Source: Alloboseaceae bacterium BT-24-1 (GTDB taxonomy: Bacteria > Pseudomonadota > Alphaproteobacteria > Rhizobiales > Beijerinckiaceae). From it: a DNA stretch of 27,933 nucleotides. The notes under the pieces are model-generated. The model saw only the letters and a program-made list of their open reading frames with translations. It did no database searches and was not told the DNA's origin. Both the position numbers and the translations under genes were made by a program. This document shows, piece after piece, positions 1 through 7,773 of the stretch (the first letter of the stretch is position 1; every line of letters begins with the position of its first letter). The DNA lies in assembly GCA_025846845.1 (NCBI GenBank), contig JAOYTL010000029.1, forward strand, positions 1 to 27,933, read 5' to 3'.

Positions 1-404
1 CCTATCGTTCCCATGAAGCGCAGTAGAGCGGCCCCGCCAGCGGCGGCGCCGTCTCGATGGCCGCTTTATAGGGGGAACCTCTTCCGGGTGTCAACACAGC
101 AGATGAAAGTTTTTCGACAGGGCCGCGCTTTTTTATCCGGCTCGCGATTTCAGCGGGCTTTTCGCCGCTTCAGGGGCCTTAGGGGGATCCGCTTGCACCT
201 CTATGGCAGCGGCCTCGCCTGCAAACAGCCGCATTTGTTTCTCACAGCCGCAATGTCTGCGCGGCGACGTCTGCCCGGGGCCAGCCCCGAGATTGATTCC
301 GGCGCGTGACGAAGGCATGCTCTCTTCTATATAGGGGCCATGCACACTCACGGCATCGAGCCCGGCGCCCGTCGGGCGCTTTTCATGGATTCGCCAGACG
401 CCCG
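1..404. other. Intergenic region, no gene recognised
   Basis: I see no convincing coding region here. The open frames are short, run antisense to each other and show no family resemblance. The stretch holds a promoter-like pair on the minus strand (65-94) and, on the plus strand, a CTATAT hexamer (337-342) that could be the -10 element for the peptidase gene at 405. No good -35 hexamer lies at the proper distance from that CTATAT, so the second promoter is weak. Confidence 0.5.
65..94 (-). promoter_or_regulatory. Sigma-70-type promoter reading out of the left edge
   Basis: On the minus strand TTGACA (89-94) is followed after exactly 17 bases by CTATAA (66-71), overlapping TATAAA (65-70). This fits the alphaproteobacterial housekeeping pattern, TTGAC then CTATA-like. 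Transcription would start near base 58 and run left, so the controlled gene lies mostly outside the window. An ATG on the minus strand at 14-12 is the only start codon close by and has no clear ribosome site, so an RNA gene is also possible. Confidence 0.5.
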
Positions 405-2438
405 ATGAACGCCCCTCCGGATCTGAGAGCGCCGCATGAGCCGCTGACGCCGGAAGCGACGGCGCTGCTCGTCGATCTCGGAATCGAGCCACCGATCACC
501 CCCGCCGGCTCTGCGCCCGCTGGCATGGATCGTCGCGGTGTCTCGCTGCGCTGGCTCGCCGCCTGCCTGCTGGTCGGCTCCTGCGGGGCGGCACTGCTCG
601 GTGGCGCTATTCTCGTCGCTGTGCGCGGCGACACCAGTTTCGCCGAACGCCCGGAACCGATCACCCTGCGTCAGACCACCTCGGTCGGCGGCGGCGCCCG
701 CAAAGGCGACAAGCTCGTCGCCGAGCAACCGATCGCCTCCGCCCGGCACACGCTGCGTGCGCCGATGTCCCAGCGTATCGGCGACCGTGAAGTCATCCGG
801 GTCCGCCCCTTTGTGCGGCTCTCGACCAATCTGTCGCTGACCAGCGGCGTCTACGCGACAAACATCCCACCATTCAATCCGCTGCGGCTCTTCGCCGAGG
901 GCGCGCCCGGCAGCGAGCGCTATGCCGAGCCGGTCACCGAGATGCCGGATGCGGACGTCTCGATCACCAAGCGTGATCTCGCCGATCTGCCGGTGACCCC
1001 AAGCAAGGCCAACCTGACTGACGCCGACGTCATCAACCAGATGGAGGAAGAGCGCGCCAATCTCGCTGCCGCCGACCGCCGGGCCGCCTTGCCGATCCCG
1101 CCGCAGCTGATGCTGAGCCGCACCCTCGCCCAGGGTAATCAAGCCACGGGCGCCGGCAATCTGCTCTCCTATGCGCCTGCGACGGACACCTCGTTCTCGG
1201 GCATCGAGGTCCGCGTCGTCCCGGAAAACGTGACGAGTGCGCCGAAGACCCCGATCGCCGCCTCGCGCGAGCCGCTGGTCGAGGAGAAGCTGCTGATCAC
1301 CCGCCGCGGTGAGAACTTCGAGACAGTGGTGCGCAATGCCGGCGCCAATCGCGACCAGATCGTCTCGATGATGAAGGCGTTCGATGGGCGCGTTAAGGTC
1401 GCCGCACTGCCCGAGGGCCAGGTACTGCAGGCGCTGTTCGCGCCCGGCTCGCGCCCCGGCGAGCCGCGCCAGATCGTTCGCCTCGCCTTGCTCGAGAACG
1501 GGCGGCCTTCCGCGATGATCGCGATCAACGACAAGGGCCTCTTCGTCCCCGTGGCCCTGCCGAGGACCGAGGCGATCGGTCCACAGCCGAAATCGCAGGC
1601 CAATTCGGAGGAAGACGAAGAGGATGAAGACGAAGGCGGCGGCACGGGCGCTCGCCTCTATGAGAGCCTCTACGAGACCGGACTGCGCCATGACCTGCCA
1701 CGCCCGCTGATCGACGAGCTCGTGCGCATCTTCTCCTACGACCTCGATTTCCAGCAGCGCGTACGCGGCGGCGACAATCTCGAAGTCATCTTCACCGACG
1801 AGGACGAAGGCGAGCGCGCCGAGATCCTCTCGGCCACGCTCACCATCGGCGGCGAGACCAGGCAGGTCTTCCGCTATCAGGCGCCCGAGGACGGGCTGAT
1901 CGATTATTTCGACCCCGAAGGCCGGTCGCTGAAGAAGTTCCTGCTGCGCAAGCCGATCACGGATGCCGAGATGCGCTCGGGCTTCGGCATGCGCTACCAC
2001 CCGATCATGCGCTACTCGAAAATGCACACCGGCGTCGACTGGGCCAACAAGATCGGCACGCCGATCCTGGCCGCGGGCAATGGCACGATCATCAAGGCGG
2101 AGTGGGATTCAGGCTATGGCCGCCGGATCGAGATCCAGCACGCCAACGGCTATGTCACGGCCTATTCGCACCAATCGGCCTTCGCCAAGGGCATCGCGCC
2201 AGGCGTCAAGGTCCGCCAGGGCCAGGTCATCGGCTTCCTCGGCAACACCGGCCTCTCGACCGGGCCGCATCTGCACTACGAGGTCATGGTCAACGGCAAT
2301 TTCGTCAACCCGATGAAGATCAAGGTGCCGCGCGGCCGCGAGCTCGACGGCAAGGCGCTCGTCGAGTTCAAGCGCCAGCGCGACGAAGTCCAGGGCCTGA
2401 TCGAAAAGGCCGGAGGCCAGACCGCGCAATTGCGCTGA
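405..2438 (+). CDS. Membrane-anchored M23 family metallopeptidase
   Basis: A 677-residue protein, probably a cell-wall endopeptidase or a divisome/envelope factor of the DipM/MepM type. Residues about 48-70 form one hydrophobic segment after a cytoplasmic N-terminus, so the bulk should lie in the periplasm. The long middle part carries a very acidic run at about 402-411 (Glu/Asp only) before the C-terminal part. The M23 zinc site is intact: H541 and D545 in HTGVD, and H622-L-H624 in the HLHYE motif, with H589 also conserved. Catalytic function is therefore expected, unlike in degenerate activator LytM proteins. ATG 405 was chosen because the open frame can be extended to a GTG at 306, but the extra 33 residues are basic and unlike a protein N-terminus. 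No strong ribosome site precedes 405. A permease gene follows after 20 bases. Confidence 0.85.
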   Translation: MNAPPDLRAPHEPLTPEATALLVDLGIEPPITPAGSAPAGMDRRGVSLRWLAACLLVGSCGAALLGGAILVAVRGDTSFAERPEPITLRQTTSVGGGARKGDKLVAEQPIASARHTLRAPMSQRIGDREVIRVRPFVRLSTNLSLTSGVYATNIPPFNPLRLFAEGAPGSERYAEPVTEMPDADVSITKRDLADLPVTPSKANLTDADVINQMEEERANLAAADRRAALPIPPQLMLSRTLAQGNQATGAGNLLSYAPATDTSFSGIEVRVVPENVTSAPKTPIAASREPLVEEKLLITRRGENFETVVRNAGANRDQIVSMMKAFDGRVKVAALPEGQVLQALFAPGSRPGEPRQIVRLALLENGRPSAMIAINDKGLFVPVALPRTEAIGPQPKSQANSEEDEEDEDEGGGTGARLYESLYETGLRHDLPRPLIDELVRIFSYDLDFQQRVRGGDNLEVIFTDEDEGERAEILSATLTIGGETRQVFRYQAPEDGLIDYFDPEGRSLKKFLLRKPITDAEMRSGFGMRYHPIMRYSKMHTGVDWANKIGTPILAAGNGTIIKAEWDSGYGRRIEIQHANGYVTAYSHQSAFAKGIAPGVKVRQGQVIGFLGNTGLSTGPHLHYEVMVNGNFVNPMKIKVPRGRELDGKALVEFKRQRDEVQGLIEKAGGQTAQLR

Positions 2439-2458
2439 CATTCCACCCCTCGGGCCAG

Positions 2459-3376
2459 ATGCTCTCCTCGCTGCTCATCGTCCTGCCTGTCTTCGGCCTG
2501 ATCGCGATCGGTTATGTCGCGCGCTGGACCAGGCTGCTGCGCGAAACGACAGGCGAGGGTCTCTCCGACTTCGTCTTCGTCCTCGCCGTGCCCTGCCTGC
2601 TGTTCAAGACCCTGGCGACGGCCGCAATCCCGCCGGACCAGCCCTGGGGCTACTGGATCTCCTATTTCACCGGCCTCGCCATCGTCTGGATCATCGCCCA
2701 GATCGTGGCGCGACAGCTCTTCGCCCGCAAAGGCCCCGAGCTCGTCGTCTCGGGCTTTGCCGCGGCGCAGTCGAACACCGTCTTCGTCGGCGTGCCGATG
2801 ATCCTGAAGGCCTATGGCGAGGCCGGCGCAGTCCCGCTCGGCCTGCTGCTTGCCGTGCATCTGCCGGTGACGATGACGGCCGCGACCCTGCTCGCCGAAG
2901 GCCGGGGCACCTCGCCGTTGCTGTTGCTCAAGCGACTGTTCACCCACCCGATCGTCGTCGGCATCCTGCTCGGTAGCGCCGCGCGCCCGTTCGTCGCCCT
3001 GGTTCCAACACCGCTCTGGTCGATCGTCGATTTGATCGCAGGTGCGGCCGTTCCCTGCGCGCTGATCAGCCTCGGCATTGCGCTCCGGCGCTACGGCCTC
3101 GCCTCCGGCATCGGCCTGCCGGCGGTACTGAGCTTCCTCAAGCTCGTACTGCACCCGTTGATCGTCTTCCTGCTGGCGACGAAGGTGTTCGCCATGCCGG
3201 TGGCCTGGGCCGGCGTCGCCGTGCTCTTCGCCGCCTGCCCCTGCGGGATCAACGCCTATCTCTTTGCCGAGCGCTACAAGCAGGGGGTCGCAGACGCCTC
3301 CAGCGCGATCGCGCTCTCGACCGCGCTCTCGCTCTTCACCACGATCGGCTGGCTGACTTTCCTGGGCGTCGGCTGA
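2459..3376 (+). CDS. AEC family (auxin efflux carrier/malonate-type) permease
   Basis: A 305-residue inner membrane protein made almost wholly of hydrophobic helices, about ten, which is the usual size and build of the AEC family. The opening stretch with FGLIAIGYVARW and the segment around SNTVFVGVPM, a broken helix rich in small residues and an Asn, match that family. Members transport organic acids such as malonate or act as auxin-type efflux carriers; the substrate here cannot be read from sequence. The open frame extends upstream through the peptidase gene, but ATG 2459 gives a normal N-terminus directly entering the first helix. It lies 20 bases after the peptidase stop and may be cotranscribed with it. 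It is convergent with gluQ. Confidence 0.8.
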   Translation: MLSSLLIVLPVFGLIAIGYVARWTRLLRETTGEGLSDFVFVLAVPCLLFKTLATAAIPPDQPWGYWISYFTGLAIVWIIAQIVARQLFARKGPELVVSGFAAAQSNTVFVGVPMILKAYGEAGAVPLGLLLAVHLPVTMTAATLLAEGRGTSPLLLLKRLFTHPIVVGILLGSAARPFVALVPTPLWSIVDLIAGAAVPCALISLGIALRRYGLASGIGLPAVLSFLKLVLHPLIVFLLATKVFAMPVAWAGVAVLFAACPCGINAYLFAERYKQGVADASSAIALSTALSLFTTIGWLTFLGVG

Positions 3377-3411
3377 AGGCACGGTTCGGAACGTGATTTA
3401 CGTCAGCCGAC
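3368..3411. terminator. Hairpin across the end of the AEC permease gene
   Basis: GTCGGCTGA (3368-3376, ending in the permease stop codon) is the perfect reverse complement of TCAGCCGAC (3403-3411), with 26 bases between. It sits between convergent genes, where a bidirectional terminator would be expected. There is no T-run on either strand, so intrinsic termination is uncertain. Confidence 0.4.
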
Positions 3412-3426
3412 GATTCACGTGAAACC
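3411..3426. promoter_or_regulatory. parS-like palindrome (weaker copy)
   Basis: The 16 bases match the widely conserved bacterial parS consensus TGTTTCACGTGAAACA at 13 positions, with the full core TTCACGTGAA at 3414-3423. The site overlaps the gluQ stop codon, so part of it is coding, which lowers the weight of the match. A better copy lies at 20662-20677. Confidence 0.3.
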
Positions 3427-4299
3427 AAGCTGCTTTCGGATCGTCTCCGGCGTCATTCCCTCCGCCCACAGATCGGCAAGGCTCCGCGACAGCCGGCTCT
3501 TCGCCAGCTTCTGACCGCCGTCATCCAGCAGCAGTGCATGGAATTGATAGCGCGGCGTCGGCAGGCCGAGCAGGCGCTGCAACAGGACATGGATGTCGGT
3601 CGCCGCTTCGAGATCCTGCCCGCGCACGACATGGCTGACACCCTGCAGCGCGTCGTCGGTGACCACCGAGAGATGATAGCTCGTCGGCACATCCTTGCGC
3701 GCCAGCACGACATCGCCCCAGCGCGCCGGATCGACCGCAACCTGGCGCTCCTCTCCATTCTCGTCGAAGAGGCGGTAGGTGAGCGGTTTGCAGGTTGTTC
3801 TTGCCAGTGCATGGTCCATGACGAGCCGCAGCACATGCGGTTCGCCTGCCTCGAGGCGCCGCTGCGCGTCCACCTCGCTCAGAGCACGGCACGTCCCCGG
3901 ATAGAGCGCCGCGCCGTCGGCATCGCGCGGCCAGGGCGCTCCGGTCTCGGACTCGCGCCACTTGACCGCGTCCTTCACCTCCTGGCGCGAGCAGAAGCAG
4001 GGATAGACCAGTCCCATCGCATCGAACCGATCCAGCGCCCGGCGATAATCGTCGAAATGCTCGGATTGCCGCCGCACCTCGGGCGAGAACGATATCCCGA
4101 GCCAGGCGAGGTCGTCATGGATGCCTTGCTCGAATTCAGGCCGGCAGCGGGCGCGGTCGATATCCTCGATCCGGAGCAGGAGCTCGCCGCCAAAACGCAC
4201 CGCCAGCCGCTCATTGGCCAAGGCCGAATAGGCATGGCCGAGATGCAGCCGCCCATTCGGGCTCGGCGCAAACCGGAAGACAGGGGAAGACGATGCCAT
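3415..4299 (-). CDS. gluQ: Glutamyl-Q tRNA(Asp) synthetase
   Basis: A 294-residue truncated relative of glutamyl-tRNA synthetase. Such enzymes activate glutamate and attach it to queuosine at position 34 of tRNA(Asp); they lack the anticodon-binding domain, and the short length fits. The N-terminal FAPSPNGRLHLGHA contains the HIGH-like motif (H19-L-G-H22), and the C-terminal KLAKS (264-268) is the KMSKS equivalent. The zinc-site pattern of this family is visible as CFC near residue 100 with a later Y-x3-C (YPGTC). The start at 4299 is set by a strong AGGAGG directly upstream and by the family N-terminus; the frame stays open to 4500, but those residues look non-coding. It is divergent from the glycosylase gene, with a repeat element between them. 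Confidence 0.9.
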   Translation of the reverse strand: MASSSPVFRFAPSPNGRLHLGHAYSALANERLAVRFGGELLLRIEDIDRARCRPEFEQGIHDDLAWLGISFSPEVRRQSEHFDDYRRALDRFDAMGLVYPCFCSRQEVKDAVKWRESETGAPWPRDADGAALYPGTCRALSEVDAQRRLEAGEPHVLRLVMDHALARTTCKPLTYRLFDENGEERQVAVDPARWGDVVLARKDVPTSYHLSVVTDDALQGVSHVVRGQDLEAATDIHVLLQRLLGLPTPRYQFHALLLDDGGQKLAKSRLSRSLADLWAEGMTPETIRKQLGFT

Positions 4300-4374
4300 C
4301 TCCTCCTGTCTATGGTTCGCCGCACGCCTCGCCAAGTCCGGCCTCCTGACAACACCGGGAACCGCGATCGGCGA

Positions 4375-4479
4375 TAGAGCAATTCCAGCAAAAGTGCGTC
4401 GCGGTTTTGCGTCCGGAATTGCGTGAGACAAGGAGATAGAGCCTTGGAGGCGAATTTCCGTTCGCCGGAAATGCTCTGG
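4375..4479. repeat. RIME-like composite palindromic repeat, copy 1
   Basis: About 105 bases between gluQ and the glycosylase gene. Module A has arms GCAATTCC (4379-4386) and GGAATTGC (4415-4422). Module B, after a spacer resembling ACAAGGAGATAGAGC, has GGCGAA (4449-4454) and TTCGCC (4461-4466) and ends in GCTCTGG. The layout is the same as in copies 2 and 3, but the arm sequences have diverged. It occupies the divergent promoter region. Confidence 0.65.
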
Positions 4480-4490
4480 ACCGGACCAGC

Positions 4491-5132
4491 ATGACGACAA
4501 TCTCCACGACAGCCGATCTCGAAGAGGGCATGGCAGTCCTCATCGCTCTCGACCCCATCTGGGAACAGGTCATCACCCGCACCGGCATCCCGCCTTTGCG
4601 CCGCCGCGAGAGCGGTTTCCTAAGTCTCGCCTCGATCATCGTCTCGCAGCAGCTCTCGGTGGCAAGCGCGCGCGCGGTCTGGACCCGGGTCGAAAGCGTG
4701 CTCAGCCTCCTGACGCCGGAACGCGTCCTCGCTGCCAGCGACGAGGAGATGCGGCTCTCCGGTCTGTCGCGGCCGAAGCAGAAGACGCTGCGCGCCGTCG
4801 CTGCCGCCATCGTCGAGAACCGGCTCGATCTTGCTGCCCTCGAGGCGGCAACGCCGGAATTCGTCCACGAACACATGACCGCTGTGTCCGGCATCGGCCC
4901 GTGGACGGCAGATGTCTACCTGCTGTTCTGCCTCGGCCATCGCGACGGCTTCGCCGCCGGCGACCTTGCGGTCCAGGAGGCGGCGAAGGTCGCCTTCAAT
5001 CTGCCGGTGCGGCCGAAACCTGCCGAACTGGCCGCACTGGCGGAGGCATGGCGGCCGTGGCGCGGCGTCGCCGCGCGCCTGCTCTGGGCTTATTATGCGG
5101 CGCTGAAATCGCGTGAAGGCATCAACGCGTAG
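4491..5132 (+). CDS. DNA-3-methyladenine glycosylase (AlkA-type, HhH-GPD family)
   Basis: A 213-residue base-excision repair glycosylase that should remove alkylated purines from DNA. The helix-hairpin-helix is clear at about 129-145 (AVSGIGPWTADVY), followed by the Gly-Asp segment with the likely catalytic D158 (AAGDLAVQ). The upstream SIIVSQQLSVASA segment is typical of the AlkA/Mag branch. The length corresponds to the glycosylase core without the extra N-terminal domain of E. coli AlkA. The ATG at 4491 is the natural start, although no strong ribosome site is seen. The TAG stop is also the first three bases of repeat copy 2. Confidence 0.88.
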   Translation: MTTISTTADLEEGMAVLIALDPIWEQVITRTGIPPLRRRESGFLSLASIIVSQQLSVASARAVWTRVESVLSLLTPERVLAASDEEMRLSGLSRPKQKTLRAVAAAIVENRLDLAALEAATPEFVHEHMTAVSGIGPWTADVYLLFCLGHRDGFAAGDLAVQEAAKVAFNLPVRPKPAELAALAEAWRPWRGVAARLLWAYYAALKSREGINA

Positions 5133-5233
5133 AGCATTTTCGAGCGAAGTGGATACCGGTTCGCGTGAAGAAAATGCGATAAAACAAGGAGCTGGAGCTC
5201 TTCTGCGATTCGAAGACCGCGGAAGGGCTCTGG
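5130..5233. repeat. RIME-like composite palindromic repeat, copy 2
   Basis: About 104 bases filling the gap between two convergent genes. Module A has perfect arms GCATTTTC (5134-5141) and GAAAATGC (5170-5177); module B ends in GGGCTCTGG. Bases 5133-5198 agree with copy 3 (9790-9855) at 62 of 66 positions by direct comparison. The hairpins could act as a bidirectional terminator. Confidence 0.75.
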
Positions 5234-5236
5234 AAT

Positions 5237-6034
5237 TCAGCCCTTGATCACCTTGAGAGCCGCCTGGCTCGCCGCTCGCAACAGGCCGGTATCGCTCATC
5301 ACCGTGACCAGCCGGGCGCCGAGTGCCACGCCTTCCTTGGCGCGCTCAGCCGTCCCCGCATAAAAGGCGACCGGCTTCTTCACCGCATTGGCCCGCGCCA
5401 CGATATGGCGCATCGCATCGTCGACCTCCTTGGCGGAGGCGTTGATGGAGGCGCCGCCCGAGAGCGCGATCGAGAGATCGGATGGGCCGACGAAGAGCGC
5501 ATCGATCCCGTCGATCGCGAGGATGTCGTCGACGATCGCCATCGCCTCGCGGGTCTCGATCATCGCGAAGGTCAGCGAGAAGTCGTTGGCCTGCGTGAGA
5601 TAGCTGTTCTGGTCGAGCCCGGAGGCGCCGAGACCGCCATAGCTGCCCCAGCTGCGCTCGCCGAGCGGCGGATACTTGGCATAGGCCGCAAGGCGGCGCG
5701 CATCCTCGATCGTGTTGATCATCGGCGCGATCACGCCGGAGGCGCCGGAATCGAACAGTTTCGAGACGTTCTGGAACTCGCCGACCGGAATGCGCGCGAT
5801 CGCCGGCTTGCCGGCGGCGTTGATCAGCGGGATCGCCCGGATGACTTCAGCGAGCGTGATCGGGCCATGCTGCATGTCGAGCGTGACCGCATCGAAGCCT
5901 TCCTGCGCCAGGATCGCAGCAATGCTCGGATCGGGCAGCCCGCACCAGGCGGAAAGCAGCGTCTCGCCCTTGGCGAGGCGGTCAGCGAGCGAGGACAGCA
6001 CGGTCGGCTTGGCGGCGGTCATGAGCGCATTCAT
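5237..6034 (-). CDS. HpcH/HpaI family aldolase (class II, pyruvate-type)
   Basis: A 265-residue protein of the 2-oxo-acid aldolase/citrate lyase beta family, whose members cleave or form 4-hydroxy-2-oxo acids with pyruvate as donor. The expected active-site positions are present: H56 in LDMQHGP, the metal ligands E160 (MIETREA) and D186 (FVGPSDLS), and an R81 segment in ARIPVGE. The stretch YAKYPPLGERSWG is characteristic. The substrate is not predictable; there is no aromatic catabolism gene nearby, so a role in 4-hydroxyphenylacetate breakdown has no support. The start is taken at the first ATG (6034); a second ATG lies four codons later, and neither has a strong ribosome site. Confidence 0.85.
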   Translation of the reverse strand: MNALMTAAKPTVLSSLADRLAKGETLLSAWCGLPDPSIAAILAQEGFDAVTLDMQHGPITLAEVIRAIPLINAAGKPAIARIPVGEFQNVSKLFDSGASGVIAPMINTIEDARRLAAYAKYPPLGERSWGSYGGLGASGLDQNSYLTQANDFSLTFAMIETREAMAIVDDILAIDGIDALFVGPSDLSIALSGGASINASAKEVDDAMRHIVARANAVKKPVAFYAGTAERAKEGVALGARLVTVMSDTGLLRAASQAALKVIKG

Positions 6035-6293
6035 CCGGTTGCCCGCTCTTCATCACTGGCGGGTCCAGCGACCCTGAACCGAACCGGCGGTGAAAGGCAA
6101 ACGCTGCGGCATGCGCCATGCTCAAGGGCGCAATGCGGAGATGGCCATCTCAGAGTCCGTTTGGAAAGTCGCTCCGGCCGGTCGGCTGGCGGTGTTTTCG
6201 AGAACCGGAGCGCAGCGGACATTCGTCCGTGAGCACCGGAAGCACAGAAAACGCCGTCAGGCGGCCGCCGGAGTAGAGTTTACAAATGGCCTC
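6035..6293. other. Intergenic region with one inverted repeat
   Basis: Upstream of the aldolase gene and downstream of the DUF1476 gene. CGCTCCGG (6170-6177) and CCGGAGCG (6205-6212) form a perfect 8-bp inverted repeat with 27 bases between, possibly an end-of-transcript hairpin for the DUF1476 gene, though it lies about 80 bases past its stop. I see no coding sequence and no clear promoter. Confidence 0.35.
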
Positions 6294-6617
6294 TCAGCGG
6301 CCGGCCTGGATTTCGTCGGCGGCCTTGATCAGCAGCTCGGTCATGGTCCGGCGGATCTCGTCGTCGGCGACGGTGACGCCGCCCGCAGCGAAATCGGCCT
6401 TGACCTTGCGCAGCACGTCGTCGTCGCCGGCCTCCTCGAAATCGGCGAGCACGACCGACTTGGCATAGGCATCGGCATCGGCGCCGCTCTTGCCGAGCTT
6501 CTCCGCTGCCCACAGGCCGAGCAGCTTGTTGCGCCGGGCCGTCGCCTTGAAGCGCAGCTCCTCGTCATGCGCGAACTTGTTCTCGTAGGCGTCCTTGCGC
6601 TGGTCGAAGGTGGTCAT
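6294..6617 (-). CDS. DUF1476 protein, F1-ATPase inhibitor zeta subunit family
   Basis: A 107-residue, charged, helical protein. The N-terminus MTTFDQRKDAYENKFAHDEEL and the following FKATARRNKLLGLWAAEKLG are the hallmark of DUF1476, the alphaproteobacterial zeta subunit that in Paracoccus binds F1-ATPase and blocks ATP hydrolysis. The end (DDEIRRTMTELLIKAADEI) also fits. ATG 6617 is preceded by GAGGATAAG, a fair ribosome site; the frame extends upstream to 6683 without family similarity. It is divergent from purC, an arrangement I recall from other Hyphomicrobiales, which supports the assignment. Confidence 0.9.
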   Translation of the reverse strand: MTTFDQRKDAYENKFAHDEELRFKATARRNKLLGLWAAEKLGKSGADADAYAKSVVLADFEEAGDDDVLRKVKADFAAGGVTVADDEIRRTMTELLIKAADEIQAGR

Positions 6618-6991
6618 GTGGTTCTTATCCTCTTCGGAGCGGCAATCTTGCTGCGGCGCGATATGAGCCTCGCCATATAGCAACGTGATGGCGGTGCGGG
6701 CTAGAGGCCATGCCGTTCAAGCCGATCCAACCCGGTCAAATCAGGCGCCGGTGTCTCGCCTCAGGCGCTTTGTTGCGTTTGCAGCACGAAAGGCCCATAT
6801 AGCGCGAAGTGTGGCCGGTTCTCAGGGAGCAAGGCCCGCATGAACCAGCCGGACCGGCGCGCCAGGATCGAACTCGACAGAGCAACGAGATTGCGCGAGA
6901 GCGTGCTGAAAAGGGCCATGATCCCGCCGCGGGCAACCGCGACCAGAGAGAGGCCGACCCTTTGGATTTCCTCAAGCCACGGTATATCCCG
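6618..6991. other. Divergent control region between the DUF1476 gene and purC
   Basis: 374 bases without a recognised gene. It contains a candidate purC promoter (6773-6801) and a CTATAT hexamer on the minus strand, near 6675-6680, that could serve the DUF1476 gene, although no -35 hexamer pairs with it. A 52-codon open frame on the minus strand (6761-6919) is possible but unsupported. I do not recognise a riboswitch fold. Confidence 0.4.
6773..6801 (+). promoter_or_regulatory. Candidate purC promoter
   Basis: TTGCGT (6773-6778) and CATATA (6796-6801) are spaced by 17 bases. A start near 6808 would leave a leader of about 184 bases before purC. Both hexamers are only partial matches, so this is a suggestion. 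Confidence 0.3.
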
Positions 6992-7756
6992 ATGAACCGC
7001 CGCCGTCGCATTTACGAAGGCAAGGCGAAGGTCCTCTATGAGGGACCGGAGCCCGGAACGCTGATCCAGCATTTCAAGGACGACGCGACCGCCTTCAATG
7101 CCAAGAAGCATGAAGTGATCGACGGCAAGGGCGTGCTGAACAACCGCATCTCCGAGCACATCTTCAGCAATCTCAACGACATCGGCGTTCCCACGCATTT
7201 CATCCGCCGGCTCAACATGCGCGAGCAGCTGATTCGCGAGGTCGAGATCATTCCGCTCGAGGTCGTGGTCCGCAATGTCGCGGCCGGCTCGCTTTCGACC
7301 AAGCTTGGCATCGAGGAAGGCACCCAGCTGCCGCGCTCGATCATCGAGTTCTATTACAAGAACGACGCGCTCGGCGATCCGATGGTCTCCGAAGAGCACA
7401 TCACGGCCTTCGGCTGGGCGACGCCACAGGAGATCGACGACATCATGGCGCTCGCCATCCGTGTCAACGACTTCCTCTCCGGCCTCTTCCTCGGCGCCGG
7501 CATCCGTCTCGTCGACTTCAAGATCGAGTGCGGCCGGCTCTGGGAAGGCGAGATGATGCGTATCGTCGTAGCCGACGAGATCAGCCCCGATTCCTGCCGC
7601 CTCTGGGACATCCGGTCGAAGGACAAGATGGACAAGGACCGCTTCCGCCGCGATCTGGGCGGGCTGATCGAGGCCTATACCGAAGTGGCGCGCCGCCTCG
7701 GTATTCTCGGCGAGAACGAAAAGCCGGGCCCGGCAGGCCCCCGGCTGGTGCAGTAA
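6992..7756 (+). CDS. purC: Phosphoribosylaminoimidazole-succinocarboxamide synthase
   Basis: A 254-residue cytoplasmic enzyme of de novo purine synthesis that joins aspartate to CAIR with ATP, giving SAICAR. It begins with the typical RRRIYEGKAKVLYEG segment, which holds ATP-binding residues. Both family signatures are visible: IIPLEVVVRNVAAGS (86-100) and LVDFKIECG (173-181). The length is normal. ATG 6992 matches the family N-terminus; the frame is open upstream to 6809, but those residues do not resemble PurC. It heads a purine block with purS and purQ, though a lipoprotein gene intervenes after 17 bases. Confidence 0.96.
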   Translation: MNRRRRIYEGKAKVLYEGPEPGTLIQHFKDDATAFNAKKHEVIDGKGVLNNRISEHIFSNLNDIGVPTHFIRRLNMREQLIREVEIIPLEVVVRNVAAGSLSTKLGIEEGTQLPRSIIEFYYKNDALGDPMVSEEHITAFGWATPQEIDDIMALAIRVNDFLSGLFLGAGIRLVDFKIECGRLWEGEMMRIVVADEISPDSCRLWDIRSKDKMDKDRFRRDLGGLIEAYTEVARRLGILGENEKPGPAGPRLVQ

Positions 7757-7773
7757 CTGCCGCGCCTGGTGCA

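Noticed and set aside
348..2027. 559-codon minus-strand frame opposite the M23 peptidase
   Set aside because: Antisense shadow of a clear M23 gene; composition biased to Arg, Asp, Gly and Ala.
5237..6034. Assigning the aldolase as 4-hydroxy-2-oxoheptanedioate aldolase (hpaI)
   Set aside because: The family covers many substrates and no homoprotocatechuate genes are nearby.
6808..6991. Purine riboswitch or structured leader before purC
   Set aside because: No conserved purine-aptamer core could be recognised by eye; only a long leader is inferred.
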